A DNA stretch of 11,550 nt from assembly GCA_030429785.1 (NCBI GenBank), contig JAUIEQ010000014.1:1-11550 (forward strand), written 5' to 3'. Shown one piece after another: positions 5,748 to 11,550 of the stretch. The notes under the pieces are model-generated. The model had not been told where the DNA came from. It saw only the letters and a program-made list of their open reading frames with translations, and did not search any database. The DNA comes from a bacterium. Its GTDB lineage: Bacteria > Patescibacteriota > Patescibacteriia > S139-126 > S139-133. Every line of letters begins with the position of its first letter. Within the stretch, counting starts at the first letter, position 1. A program made the translations under genes and the position numbers.

Positions 5748-7013
5748 TTATGGTAAGTATTGTTTTGGATCTACTGGAAAGCCGTTTTTTCGAACCTCAA
5801 AATGCAGATGAGGTCCAGTCGTTAGTCTCCCTGCTCCCAACGTGCCTGGCATGCCGCCTGAGAGGCCTATAATGTCTCCCTGAAGCACATAGGTGTCTTC
5901 TTGTACGTTGATTTGACTTACATGTCCATATACTGTCGAAACACCATCTGCATGAACAAGCATAATGTATGAGTAGCCAAAGCCAGCATTTTTAGCACGG
6001 GCTACATATCCAGATGCTGCTGCTCGCACTGGTGTTGCTTGTCCCGCTCGAATATCAATCGCGGGATGTTCAAATACATGACGAAACGGATATGCAGGAT
6101 CGTGAAAGTCGGCTGTGATGTAGCGACTTGGTACTGGCCAAATCAAGCCGTATTTTGATACATCTCCGAGTTGATCACTTTCGGCAAGCTTTTTGCGCAA
6201 CTCCTCTTCCAAGTTTTTGATTTCACTGTCTATAGAATTTTGCAACGACCGTTCTTGAGCAACTAGATTCTGATAAGCTCGCTCGCTATTACGTGTTTCG
6301 TCAAGTAGTACGTTTTTTGAAAATTGCTGCGATTCAAGTCTTGCTTGCTCTTCTTCGAGTTTGCGCTTGATTGCTGTTAAGTTATTTTTTCGCGAGATCA
6401 GATTTTTTTGTTCAGTGTGCAGTTTGTTTTCAACAATTTCCAAATGATCTAGATCGAGCTGTAAGTTTTTTTCAATACTCTCGAGCTGATCAATATGGCT
6501 AAAAAAATCTGATAAATTGTCTTCCATAACAACAATTTCAAAATATGACCGATCATCTTCTTGATAGATTTGACGAATAAATTCGCTTATTTGCAGTTTC
6601 ACTACCTGTTGCTGTGCTTCGAGTTCAACAATATCTTGTTCGTTTGCTTGAATTTCTAGAGTTATTTGATTAGTTCTGATTGAAAGCTTTTCAATTTCCA
6701 GCTCAGTTGTTGCCTGTTGTTGCTCTAGGATGCTGATTTGGGCTTGTAATGTTGCTGCTTCAGCCTGTTTGGTGGCGATTTCTGCTTTGTAAGCATTGAT
6801 TCGTGCGTCGATGTTTTCTATTTCTTGTTTTTTTAGTTCGATCTCATCCTCTAGTTCATTGAGATTTCCTTCAAATGAGGTTGTTTGGGCGAATACAGAA
6901 GTGTAGTTATCAATAGCGAACATACCACCCAAAAAAAGCGCTACAAGGCCAAAAATGGCCACTGAGCGCTTAGTAGATGCATGTTTGTAATTGTATTGCG
7001 ATGATTGAAGCAT
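5748..7013 (-). CDS. EnvC/PcsB-like coiled-coil M23 peptidase (murein hydrolase or its activator)
   Basis: The 421 residues have a basic N-terminus, a hydrophobic signal or anchor segment at about 17-35 (with a possible cleavage after VFA at 40-42), a long coiled coil from about 47 to 280, and a C-terminal LytM/M23 domain at about 290-421. The zinc and active-site set looks complete: H316 and D320 (HPAID), H364 (GHVS), and H402 and H404 (HLHFE). The segment YFEIVVMEDNLSDFFSHIDQLESI is typical of the EnvC/PcsB coiled-coil region. An intact site means it may cut peptide cross-links in peptidoglycan itself, unlike E. coli EnvC, which only activates amidases. It acts outside the membrane, probably at division. 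It starts 24 bases after gltX on the same strand, so the two are probably cotranscribed. No Shine-Dalgarno is present; the ATG is preceded by TCCCC. No terminator follows on this strand. Confidence 0.92.
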   Translation of the reverse strand: MLQSSQYNYKHASTKRSVAIFGLVALFLGGMFAIDNYTSVFAQTTSFEGNLNELEDEIELKKQEIENIDARINAYKAEIATKQAEAATLQAQISILEQQQATTELEIEKLSIRTNQITLEIQANEQDIVELEAQQQVVKLQISEFIRQIYQEDDRSYFEIVVMEDNLSDFFSHIDQLESIEKNLQLDLDHLEIVENKLHTEQKNLISRKNNLTAIKRKLEEEQARLESQQFSKNVLLDETRNSERAYQNLVAQERSLQNSIDSEIKNLEEELRKKLAESDQLGDVSKYGLIWPVPSRYITADFHDPAYPFRHVFEHPAIDIRAGQATPVRAAASGYVARAKNAGFGYSYIMLVHADGVSTVYGHVSQINVQEDTYVLQGDIIGLSGGMPGTLGAGRLTTGPHLHFEVRKNGFPVDPKQYLP

Positions 7014-7037
7014 GGGGATATTACTTTGTATACTATG

Positions 7038-8504
7038 TCACAAAGATTTGATTTTTTCAAGAGAAATACGCAATCGTTCAAGCGTCTCTTCCCTACCAAG
7101 TAATTCCATTATATCAAAAACATCAGGAGATTGCTCGCTGCCTGATACCGCAACTCGCATTGGCCAAAACATTTCAGCTCTAGTCAGGTTAATACTTTCC
7201 CGATGAGCATCAAAAGCAGTTCTGAGCTCATTAGCAATCCAAGGAGTTGTTGTGTTGGTGATAAGTTGTTGTGCTTGCTCGAGCGCAAGGAGTGTTTTGT
7301 CATTGGTTGATTTTTTGAAAACCAAAATACTTGGTTCATAGTCAGGTAGTGTATACAAAAATTGTGCTAACTCCCCTATTGCTGCTAAGGTTTGCATTCT
7401 TTCCTTGAACAAATCTAGTACTCGGCTAATTTCGTACCTATCTTCGCTAAAATTATCAATTTGATCAAAAAAGTTGTTCTGCTTGAGTACTGCAACTAAT
7501 TCCTTTGAATCAGTGTTCTTGATGTATTGGTTGTTCATCCAGTTGAGCTTGGTCATATCAAACTTTGCTCCGCTTTTATTAACTCGCTCAAGTGAGAAAT
7601 TCTGAATCAGCGCATCAAGATCAAATAACTCCTGGTCATCTCCTGGGTTCCAGCCAAGTAAAGCAATGAAGTTTAGTAATGCTTCTGGTAAGTATCCCTT
7701 AGCAATAAAATCTTCAGCGCGAACATCGCCGTCTCGTTTTGATAACTTTTTCTTGCCATCAGGTCCTAGAATTGGCGGCAAATGCGCATGTACTGGCACA
7801 TCCCAGCCAAATGCATTGTACAAAATCACATGCTTTGGAGTTGATGGAATCCACTCATTGCCGCGAATAACATGAGTGATATTCATGAGATGATCATCTA
7901 TGACTACAGCCAAGTGATACGTCGGAAACCCGTCACTTTTGAGCAGTACTTGGTCATCAAGTGTGTTGTTTGGTGTTGTAATAGTGCCATAGACAAGATC
8001 AGTGAATGTTGTTTCTCCTTCAGGAACTTTGAGTCGAATAACATGTTGTTCTCCTGCTGCTAGTTTTTGTTCAATAGCTGCTTTACTCAGTTTCAAGCAT
8101 TCACGATCATACTTGGGTGGTTGCTTGGCTGCTTGTTGCTTGCTGCGCATGGTTTCGAGTCGATCAGCAGTACAAAAACAATGATACGCATGTCCTTGTT
8201 GGATAAGGGTATCAGCGTAGCCTTGGTAGAGCCCTTGATTTTTTCGTTCTGATTGCGTGTATGGTCCGTATTCCCCGCCTTGTGTTGGTCCTTCATCAAA
8301 ATCAATTCCCAAGAGCTTAAAGGTATTTATAATTTGTTCAATTGATCCGGCAACAGTGCGTTTTTGGTCAGTGTCTTCAATGCGCAAAACAATCTTGCCG
8401 TGATGCTTTTTGGCAAGCAAGTATGCATATAGTGTTGTGCGCACGCCTCCGATATGCAAAAAACCGGTTGGACTTGGCGCAAAACGTGTTCTGATAGTAT
8501 TCAT
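7038..8504 (-). CDS. gltX: Glutamyl-tRNA synthetase
   Basis: This class I synthetase charges tRNA(Glu), and in organisms lacking GlnRS also tRNA(Gln) for later amidation; which applies here cannot be seen. The protein is 488 residues from the ATG at 8504. The HIGH-type motif is FAPSPTGFLHIGG (8-20), followed by LRIEDTD. A C-x-C-x24-C zinc-knuckle pattern is at C109, C111 and C136 (CFC...PPKYDREC). The KMSKS-type motif is KKLSKR (252-257). The C-terminal third is the helical anticodon-binding domain. The frame is also open to a TTG at 8513, but ATG is preferred because it gives the normal short lead into IRTRFAPSPTG. ACCT precedes the ATG, as at other Shine-Dalgarno-less starts here. It ends in TGA. 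A terminator for the previous gene lies 54 bases upstream, so it should have its own promoter, yet none is obvious. Confidence 0.96.
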   Translation of the reverse strand: MNTIRTRFAPSPTGFLHIGGVRTTLYAYLLAKKHHGKIVLRIEDTDQKRTVAGSIEQIINTFKLLGIDFDEGPTQGGEYGPYTQSERKNQGLYQGYADTLIQQGHAYHCFCTADRLETMRSKQQAAKQPPKYDRECLKLSKAAIEQKLAAGEQHVIRLKVPEGETTFTDLVYGTITTPNNTLDDQVLLKSDGFPTYHLAVVIDDHLMNITHVIRGNEWIPSTPKHVILYNAFGWDVPVHAHLPPILGPDGKKKLSKRDGDVRAEDFIAKGYLPEALLNFIALLGWNPGDDQELFDLDALIQNFSLERVNKSGAKFDMTKLNWMNNQYIKNTDSKELVAVLKQNNFFDQIDNFSEDRYEISRVLDLFKERMQTLAAIGELAQFLYTLPDYEPSILVFKKSTNDKTLLALEQAQQLITNTTTPWIANELRTAFDAHRESINLTRAEMFWPMRVAVSGSEQSPDVFDIMELLGREETLERLRISLEKIKSL

Positions 8505-8528
8505 AGGTAACAATTATTTCTTATCTTA

Positions 8529-8554
8529 GCCTAGCAAATTACCACTGCTTAGGC
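8529..8554. repeat. Inverted repeat in the gltX leader region
   Basis: GCCTAGCA (8529-8536) and TGCTTAGGC (8546-8554) are complementary with one bulged T. It lies between the upstream terminator and the gltX start, so it may be an operator or leader hairpin. No T-run follows it on either strand. Confidence 0.4.
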
Positions 8555-8557
8555 AAT

Positions 8558-8587
8558 AAAAAAAACTCCTGAATCAGTGTTCAGGAG
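8558..8587 (-). terminator. Intrinsic terminator of the 120-aa protein gene
   Basis: On the - strand CTCCTGAA and TTCAGGAG (8580-8587 and 8566-8573) form a perfect 8-bp stem with a 6-base loop, followed by eight T (complement of A8558-8565). It begins 7 bases after the stop codon. Confidence 0.9.
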
Positions 8588-8594
8588 AGGGTGT

Positions 8595-8957
8595 TTATTC
8601 CCAACGCTTGCTGTCTGTGGAGAAGTTGCGCTCCCTATCTTTTGTATTTTCTTCAAAATCGTCTCGCATACTAGCGATTCGTTTTGTCAATTCAAGTTCT
8701 TTCTGTTTTGTACTTTTTCTAAACTGCATTCGCGCTTTTCGTAGAGCTCTGTGCTTATCCAGTGGTTCAAAATTATAGTCATCAACCGCTATGACTTCAT
8801 CGTTAACTATGGAGCCTATGTTTGGGTGAAAAACCTGGCATAATAGATACCCGTATTGAACATGAGTAACTTTCATGACTAGTTCTTCAGAACCGTTTTT
8901 TCGTTTAGCAAGATAAAAATTACCTACTGTAATTTTATTACTATCCTTCGTGCTCAT
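8595..8957 (-). CDS. Unrecognised 120-aa protein, beta-rich head and charged helical tail
   Basis: I do not recognise this family. Residues 1-65 look like a small beta-rich domain (ITVGNFYLAKRKNGSEELVMKVTHVQYGYLLCQVF). Residues 67-115 are very rich in Lys, Arg and Glu and probably form a long helix (RALRKARMQFRKSTKQKELELTKRIASMRDDFEENTKDRER). There is no signal peptide or membrane segment, so it is likely cytoplasmic. The basic tail could bind nucleic acid, but this is only a guess. The start is fixed by AAGGAG at 8964-8969, 6 bases before the ATG. The gene is a single transcription unit with its own promoter (9031-9064) and a strong terminator 7 bases after the stop. Confidence 0.75.
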   Translation of the reverse strand: MSTKDSNKITVGNFYLAKRKNGSEELVMKVTHVQYGYLLCQVFHPNIGSIVNDEVIAVDDYNFEPLDKHRALRKARMQFRKSTKQKELELTKRIASMRDDFEENTKDRERNFSTDSKRWE

Positions 8958-9030
8958 GATTTACTCCTTTTTGCATATGAAAGGTTGTGCGAGTTTTTTT
9001 TGCTTGAACTTTTGTCAAAGAAATAATGAT

Positions 9031-9064
9031 ACTATACTGTACTGCTTACAGATCAAGTTGTCAA
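9031..9064 (-). promoter_or_regulatory. Promoter of the 120-aa protein gene
   Basis: On the - strand a perfect TTGACA (9064-9059) is followed after 17 bases by TACAGT (9041-9036); a better -10, TATAGT (9036-9031), lies 5 bases further at suboptimal spacing. Either gives a leader of roughly 65-75 nt. Confidence 0.6.
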
Positions 9065-9080
9065 TTGTCAGTTATGACAA
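9058..9080. promoter_or_regulatory. Three TGACAA boxes at and above the -35
   Basis: Read on the - strand, TGACAA occurs at 9063-9058 and 9070-9065 as a tandem pair 7 bases apart, and inverted (TTGTCA) at 9080-9075. The last two form a perfect 6-bp inverted repeat with 4 bases between. The innermost overlaps the -35, as an operator would, but the boxes are short. Confidence 0.3.
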
Positions 9081-9087
9081 GTTGTTT

Positions 9088-10263
9088 TTAGCGTATTGTA
9101 TTGAGTTGGTTGAGGCAAAGCTTGGCACTCGCATGTCTGACTGGATGCAGTACGTCAAAGAGCCTATCAATCGGCACCCACTGCCAATCAACAAACTCGC
9201 GCTCATCAACAGCAATGTCACTCCCGTCTCCAGTGTAGCGAACAAGCCAAAGTGTGAGTTGCTGCCCACTGTATGAAAATCGATAGCTATCAGTAATTGT
9301 ATATGTATGTTTTTGTGGTACTTGTTGTATGATCTCGACTTTGTCTGTGCCGACTTCTTCTTTGATTTCACGAAGCAGCGCTGTTTCTTGTGCCTCTCCT
9401 GGATCAACACCACCTTGTGGCATTTGCCAATGAATGTCTGGTAGTGCATTAGCGCGTTGGCATAACAAGATTTCGTTATTGTCATTGATAATACACGCCA
9501 TGTTGCCTTGTCGGTAGCGAGGCTTGAGAGTTCGCCACAACACGGTTAGTGGAAATCGAACCACAGCTCGCATGATGCGGCGAATTGATTGTCCACCAAA
9601 TAATAATCGCCAAAACCATTCTAGTCCTATGTGTTGCAACCACTGTGGCGCGCGCTTGGTGTATCCTGATAAAAACTTGAAAGACCCGCCTACTCCGATT
9701 GCTAGCCGCACCTGTGGACATTTGTCTTTGAGATGTAACAAAAAGCGTTCTTGGTGTGGATACGCGAGTGCTACCAGTAGCACGTCTGCCTGGGTGGTAT
9801 TGATTTTTGTTACTTCATCTTCGGACAAAATAAGTTGGTTGTTTTTTGTCGTTACTGTTCCTCCCGGGATTGTGGTGATGTGTAGATTTGGGTACTGTGC
9901 TTGCAATGTTTGCGCGGCAACTTCTCCAACTGTTGTTCCGTTTGGGAACGTCTCCATACCACCGAACAAAGCTACTGTAAGCTTTTTTTTATGCGCTTGT
10001 TTGATAATATAATGCACCAAATCAATTCCGGGGTATCGGTGTTTGATAGTTGGCTTACCAAGGAGTAGTTGTATGTATTCAAGTCCTGCGCCATCTGCAA
10101 TATTAAGGTCAGACAAGTTGAGCACTTCGCTATACAACACATCATCATACGCCGCCATAATAATTTCTGGATTGACGGTTGCGATCCAATGATAGCGCTG
10201 TGTATCCAAAAATGCTGAAATGTTGTCTATTCGAATGCCAAGTATACCGGTTTGGTGCTGCAT
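9088..10263 (-). CDS. GT26 glycosyltransferase (WecG/TagA/CpsF family) fused to an RppH-like Nudix hydrolase
   Basis: A single uninterrupted frame of 391 residues joins two enzymes. Residues 1-240 are a WecG/TagA/CpsF glycosyltransferase, with TVNPEII (29-35), ADGAGLEY (56-63), the RYPGIDL segment (76-82), ALAYPHQERFL (165-175) and the family hallmark GVGGSFKFLSGYTKRAPQWLQHIGLEWFWRL (190-220). Members transfer a sugar, often N-acetylmannosamine or its acid, onto a lipid-linked acceptor at the inner face of the membrane. Residues 250-391 are a Nudix domain with a complete box at 284-306 (GX5EX7REIKEEVG) preceded by WQMPQGG, the form seen in RppH/Ap4A-hydrolase-like enzymes that act on 5'-triphosphate RNA or dinucleoside polyphosphates. 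The N-terminal start is normal for GT26. No Shine-Dalgarno is present; ACACT precedes ATG. A terminator ends 9 bases before the start codon, so its promoter is unclear. Confidence 0.92.
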   Translation of the reverse strand: MQHQTGILGIRIDNISAFLDTQRYHWIATVNPEIIMAAYDDVLYSEVLNLSDLNIADGAGLEYIQLLLGKPTIKHRYPGIDLVHYIIKQAHKKKLTVALFGGMETFPNGTTVGEVAAQTLQAQYPNLHITTIPGGTVTTKNNQLILSEDEVTKINTTQADVLLVALAYPHQERFLLHLKDKCPQVRLAIGVGGSFKFLSGYTKRAPQWLQHIGLEWFWRLLFGGQSIRRIMRAVVRFPLTVLWRTLKPRYRQGNMACIINDNNEILLCQRANALPDIHWQMPQGGVDPGEAQETALLREIKEEVGTDKVEIIQQVPQKHTYTITDSYRFSYSGQQLTLWLVRYTGDGSDIAVDEREFVDWQWVPIDRLFDVLHPVRHASAKLCLNQLNTIR

Positions 10264-10272
10264 AGTGTGTCT

Positions 10273-10307
10273 AAAAAATAACCGTCCGTTTGTTGGGAAG
10301 GACGGTT
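10273..10307 (-). terminator. Intrinsic terminator between the 117-aa gene and the GT26-Nudix gene
   Basis: On the - strand AACCGTCC (10307-10300) pairs perfectly with GGACGGTT (10287-10280) around a 12-base loop, followed by A and six T. It starts 6 bases after the stop codon of the upstream gene and ends 9 bases before the next ATG. Confidence 0.88.
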
Positions 10308-10313
10308 GGTTGG

Positions 10314-10667
10314 TTAAGCAGTTTTGCGTTCTGGAGCTTCGATTTTGAAATTGAATCGTATCTCCCAGATACTGTCAGGTATTGTAGGAAATGTAACATA
10401 CACTTCATAGTCACGACCATAGAAGCAATTCAGGGCAAATCGACTATTGAGTAACTCTTGTATGATAAAAAAATCAGGCATTCGCCACAAGTTAATCTTC
10501 ACATGCTCCATGAGCTTGGTTGGTGGTGGGATACGGCGTCCTCTGATGTAGCGTTCAACGATTTGATCTTGCAAAAAGTCAGTTTCAAAAAATAAACGTG
10601 GATGCCGCGCTAGGATATCGTGGGTTTGCTGATTAAGCGCTCGTATATAAAAGACTTTCTCTCGCAT
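10314..10667 (-). CDS. Unrecognised 117-aa protein
   Basis: I do not recognise this family. It is probably a soluble cytoplasmic protein: no signal peptide or membrane segment. The first half looks helical and charged (REKVFYIRALNQQTHDILARHPRLFFETDFLQDQIVERYIRGRRIPPP). The second half alternates hydrophobic and charged residues as in beta strands (YEVYVTFPTIPDSIWEIRFNFKIEAPE). Two ATG codons stand next to each other. AGGAGG at 10673-10678 is only 2 bases from the first but 5 from the second, so the start at 10667 is preferred. It has its own extended -10 promoter and a strong terminator 6 bases after the stop, so it is a monocistronic unit. Confidence 0.72.
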   Translation of the reverse strand: MREKVFYIRALNQQTHDILARHPRLFFETDFLQDQIVERYIRGRRIPPPTKLMEHVKINLWRMPDFFIIQELLNSRFALNCFYGRDYEVYVTFPTIPDSIWEIRFNFKIEAPERKTA

Positions 10668-10672
10668 CATTT

Positions 10673-10678
10673 CCTCCT
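10673..10678 (-). promoter_or_regulatory. Shine-Dalgarno site choosing between two adjacent ATG codons
   Basis: AGGAGG on the - strand lies 2 bases from the ATG at 10670 and 5 bases from the ATG at 10667. Usual spacing favours the second. Confidence 0.75.
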
Positions 10679-10714
10679 GCTTGTTTGTAATTGTATGTGA
10701 ACAAAATCGTCTGT

Positions 10715-10723
10715 AGTATAGCA
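10715..10723 (-). promoter_or_regulatory. Extended -10 promoter of the 117-aa protein gene
   Basis: TGCTATACT on the - strand is a TGn plus a five-of-six -10. The -35 position 17 bases upstream (TTTATC) is weak, which is common for extended -10 promoters. It gives a leader of about 40 nt. Confidence 0.5.
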
Positions 10724-10749
10724 GTGATTATCAGAATGATAAATAGATT

Positions 10750-10774
10750 AAAAAAGCAAGCGTTGTAGCTTGCT
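10750..10774 (-). terminator. Intrinsic terminator of the small membrane protein gene
   Basis: On the - strand AGCAAGC (10774-10768) pairs perfectly with GCTTGCT (10761-10755) around the loop TACAAC; the T-run (complement of A10750-10755) follows directly, sharing its first base with the stem. It starts 6 bases after the stop codon. Confidence 0.88.
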
Positions 10775-10780
10775 ATAAGA

Positions 10781-11101
10781 CTATAGGCTAATCTTATTTT
10801 TTCTTGACTTGCCCTTCTCCGCTTCAAGTTTTTGAATGCGGTCTTGAAGCGATTTGATTTGGTGGGTTTTTTCTTTCCATTCAAAACCCCACCATGCATT
10901 TATGATAATAAAAATGAAAAGCAGCCCGCCAATGGCTTTGTGTGCGCCTGTTTTTATTGTTTGGGCAGTAACTTCAGCAGGCGGGATGACGGCCCATGGA
11001 TTTTGAAAAGTATCGGCCAATCCTGGTAATACCATAAATACAGAAATTGCGAGTACAAAACCCATTGCCAAAGCTAAATAGCTTGTTGATTTTTCACTCA
11101 T
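10781..11101 (-). CDS. Small membrane protein with two spans and a C-terminal coiled coil
   Basis: I do not recognise this 106-residue protein. It has a membrane helix at about 8-28 (YLALAMGFVLAISVFMVLPGL), an external or internal loop of about 28 residues (ADTFQNPWAVIPPAEVTAQTIKTGAHK), a second helix at about 56-73 (AIGGLLFIFIIINAWWGF), then a charged helix with heptad spacing at 74-100 (KTHQIKSLQDRIQKLEAEKGKSRK). The basic tail suggests both ends face the cytoplasm, with the loop outside. AGGAGA at 11107-11112 lies 5 bases before the ATG. It is followed by a strong terminator. No clear promoter is visible in the 102 bases before it, and no terminator ends the preceding gene, so the two may share a transcript. 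Confidence 0.72.
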   Translation of the reverse strand: MSEKSTSYLALAMGFVLAISVFMVLPGLADTFQNPWAVIPPAEVTAQTIKTGAHKAIGGLLFIFIIINAWWGFEWKEKTHQIKSLQDRIQKLEAEKGKSRKNKISL

Positions 11102-11203
11102 GCTGTTCTCCTAGTTTTATGAAGTGCCTGTTTTTTTGGTATTGTTCTATCTTTATCTTAACCATGTTTACACTTTTTTGCTTTTTGGTGGTTTTTTTTC
11201 ATG

Positions 11204-11550
11204 TCAGATTCGCCACTGTTTAAGTTCTTGTTTGATTGTTTCAAAAACATCCGTTTCGGTATATTTTTGATAAATACTAATAAACAAGACTAGTCTTTCT
11301 CGGAATTCTCTGACCTCTTCTTTTTTAAGGTATTGTTGATTTTCTCGGAAAACTTCTACAAGTGACATGCCATTACCTATGTAAGACATGAGTGCTTGCA
11401 AAACGTTTTTTTGTGTTAGAGTTCCTGATTCTGTTGCAGTTTCTGAGTTCTGTGGCAGTATAATTGTTGTGCCATCAAGAAAAAATAACACTAGTATGGT
11501 TTCTGCTAAATACTTTTTTAACAAAGCATTAGTGCGATCTGAATCAAAGT
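11204..11550 (-). CDS. Unrecognised protein, C-terminal part (5' end outside window)
   Basis: The frame is open to the window edge, so the TTG at 11524 should not be taken as the start; residues FDSDRTNAL precede it in frame. About 115 residues are visible. A hydrophobic stretch (LAETILVLFFLDGTTIIL) near the visible N-terminus may be a membrane or buried segment. The rest is mostly helical and charged (LVEVFRENQQYLKKEEVREFRERLVLFISIYQKYTETDVFETIKQELKQWRI). I recognise no family. It ends in TGA, which also shows that TGA is a stop in this genome. It lies 102 bases before the small membrane protein gene on the same strand. Confidence 0.6.
   Translation of the reverse strand, partial: FDSDRTNALLKKYLAETILVLFFLDGTTIILPQNSETATESGTLTQKNVLQALMSYIGNGMSLVEVFRENQQYLKKEEVREFRERLVLFISIYQKYTETDVFETIKQELKQWRI

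Noticed and set aside
8505..8513. TTG at 8513 as the gltX start
   Set aside because: The ATG at 8504 gives the usual N-terminus and carries the same preceding ACCT as serS; the TTG has no ribosome binding site.
9072..9485. 137-codon minus-strand frame opposite the reading frame of the Nudix domain
   Set aside because: It is a shadow of the Nudix coding sequence, whose motifs are complete in the other frame.
10633..10899. 88-codon minus-strand frame
   Set aside because: It overlaps the small membrane protein gene, its terminator and the start of the 117-aa gene, with no start signal of its own.
11204..11524. Complete 106-aa gene starting at TTG 11524
   Set aside because: The frame continues open to the window edge, so this is a partial gene with its start outside.
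1..11550. Recoded TGA (glycine) as in some candidate-phyla bacteria
   Set aside because: gltX and the last gene end naturally at TGA, and no gene needs TGA read-through.
1..11550. CRISPR arrays, rRNA or tRNA genes, insertion sequences
   Set aside because: No regularly spaced repeats, no rRNA or complete tRNA features and no transposase or terminal repeats were found on reading both strands.

Overview
This window looks like a piece of a small-genome bacterial chromosome, most likely from the Candidate Phyla Radiation (Patescibacteria). That placement is inferred from the style of the proteins (SerRS with an NNTAIPSPR-type motif 3, a POTRA/FtsQ-like protein, an EnvC/PcsB-like M23 protein, many short lineage-specific proteins) and cannot be proven here. 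The code is standard: gltX and the last gene both end in TGA, so TGA is not a sense codon.

Left part, + strand (1-2919): the 3' end of a lysyl-tRNA synthetase gene fused to an HD-superfamily hydrolase domain, then serS, then an ftsQ-like division gene, with gaps of 8 and 21 bases. A 460-base AT-rich gap follows. It holds a probable terminator and several inverted repeats, and ends in a near-consensus promoter overlapped by a 15-bp inverted repeat.

Middle, + strand (3380-5742): a XerC/XerD-type tyrosine recombinase; two unrecognised genes in tandem (197 and 163 aa) with strong ribosome binding sites, their own promoter and a terminator; and then a compact promoter-to-terminator unit of about 145 nt with no recognisable gene. 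The promoters of the two-gene unit and of the orphan unit resemble each other beyond the -35 and -10 hexamers.

Right part, - strand (11550 down to 5748): reading leftwards, a partial unknown gene; a small two-span membrane protein; a 117-aa unknown protein; a GT26 (WecG/TagA/CpsF) glycosyltransferase fused to an RppH-like Nudix domain; a 120-aa unknown protein; gltX; and a coiled-coil M23 peptidase. Four good intrinsic terminators punctuate the window's small units (one on the +, three on the - strand), apart from the weaker ones.

Functionally the recognisable genes cover translation (three aminoacyl-tRNA synthetases), cell division and wall remodelling (FtsQ, M23 peptidase), surface polysaccharide synthesis (GT26) and recombination (Xer). 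The most unusual pattern is at start codons. The five unrecognised genes whose starts are visible have strong Shine-Dalgarno sequences. The six recognisable genes with visible starts have none, and instead carry a C-rich trinucleotide (CCT, CCC or ACT) directly before ATG.
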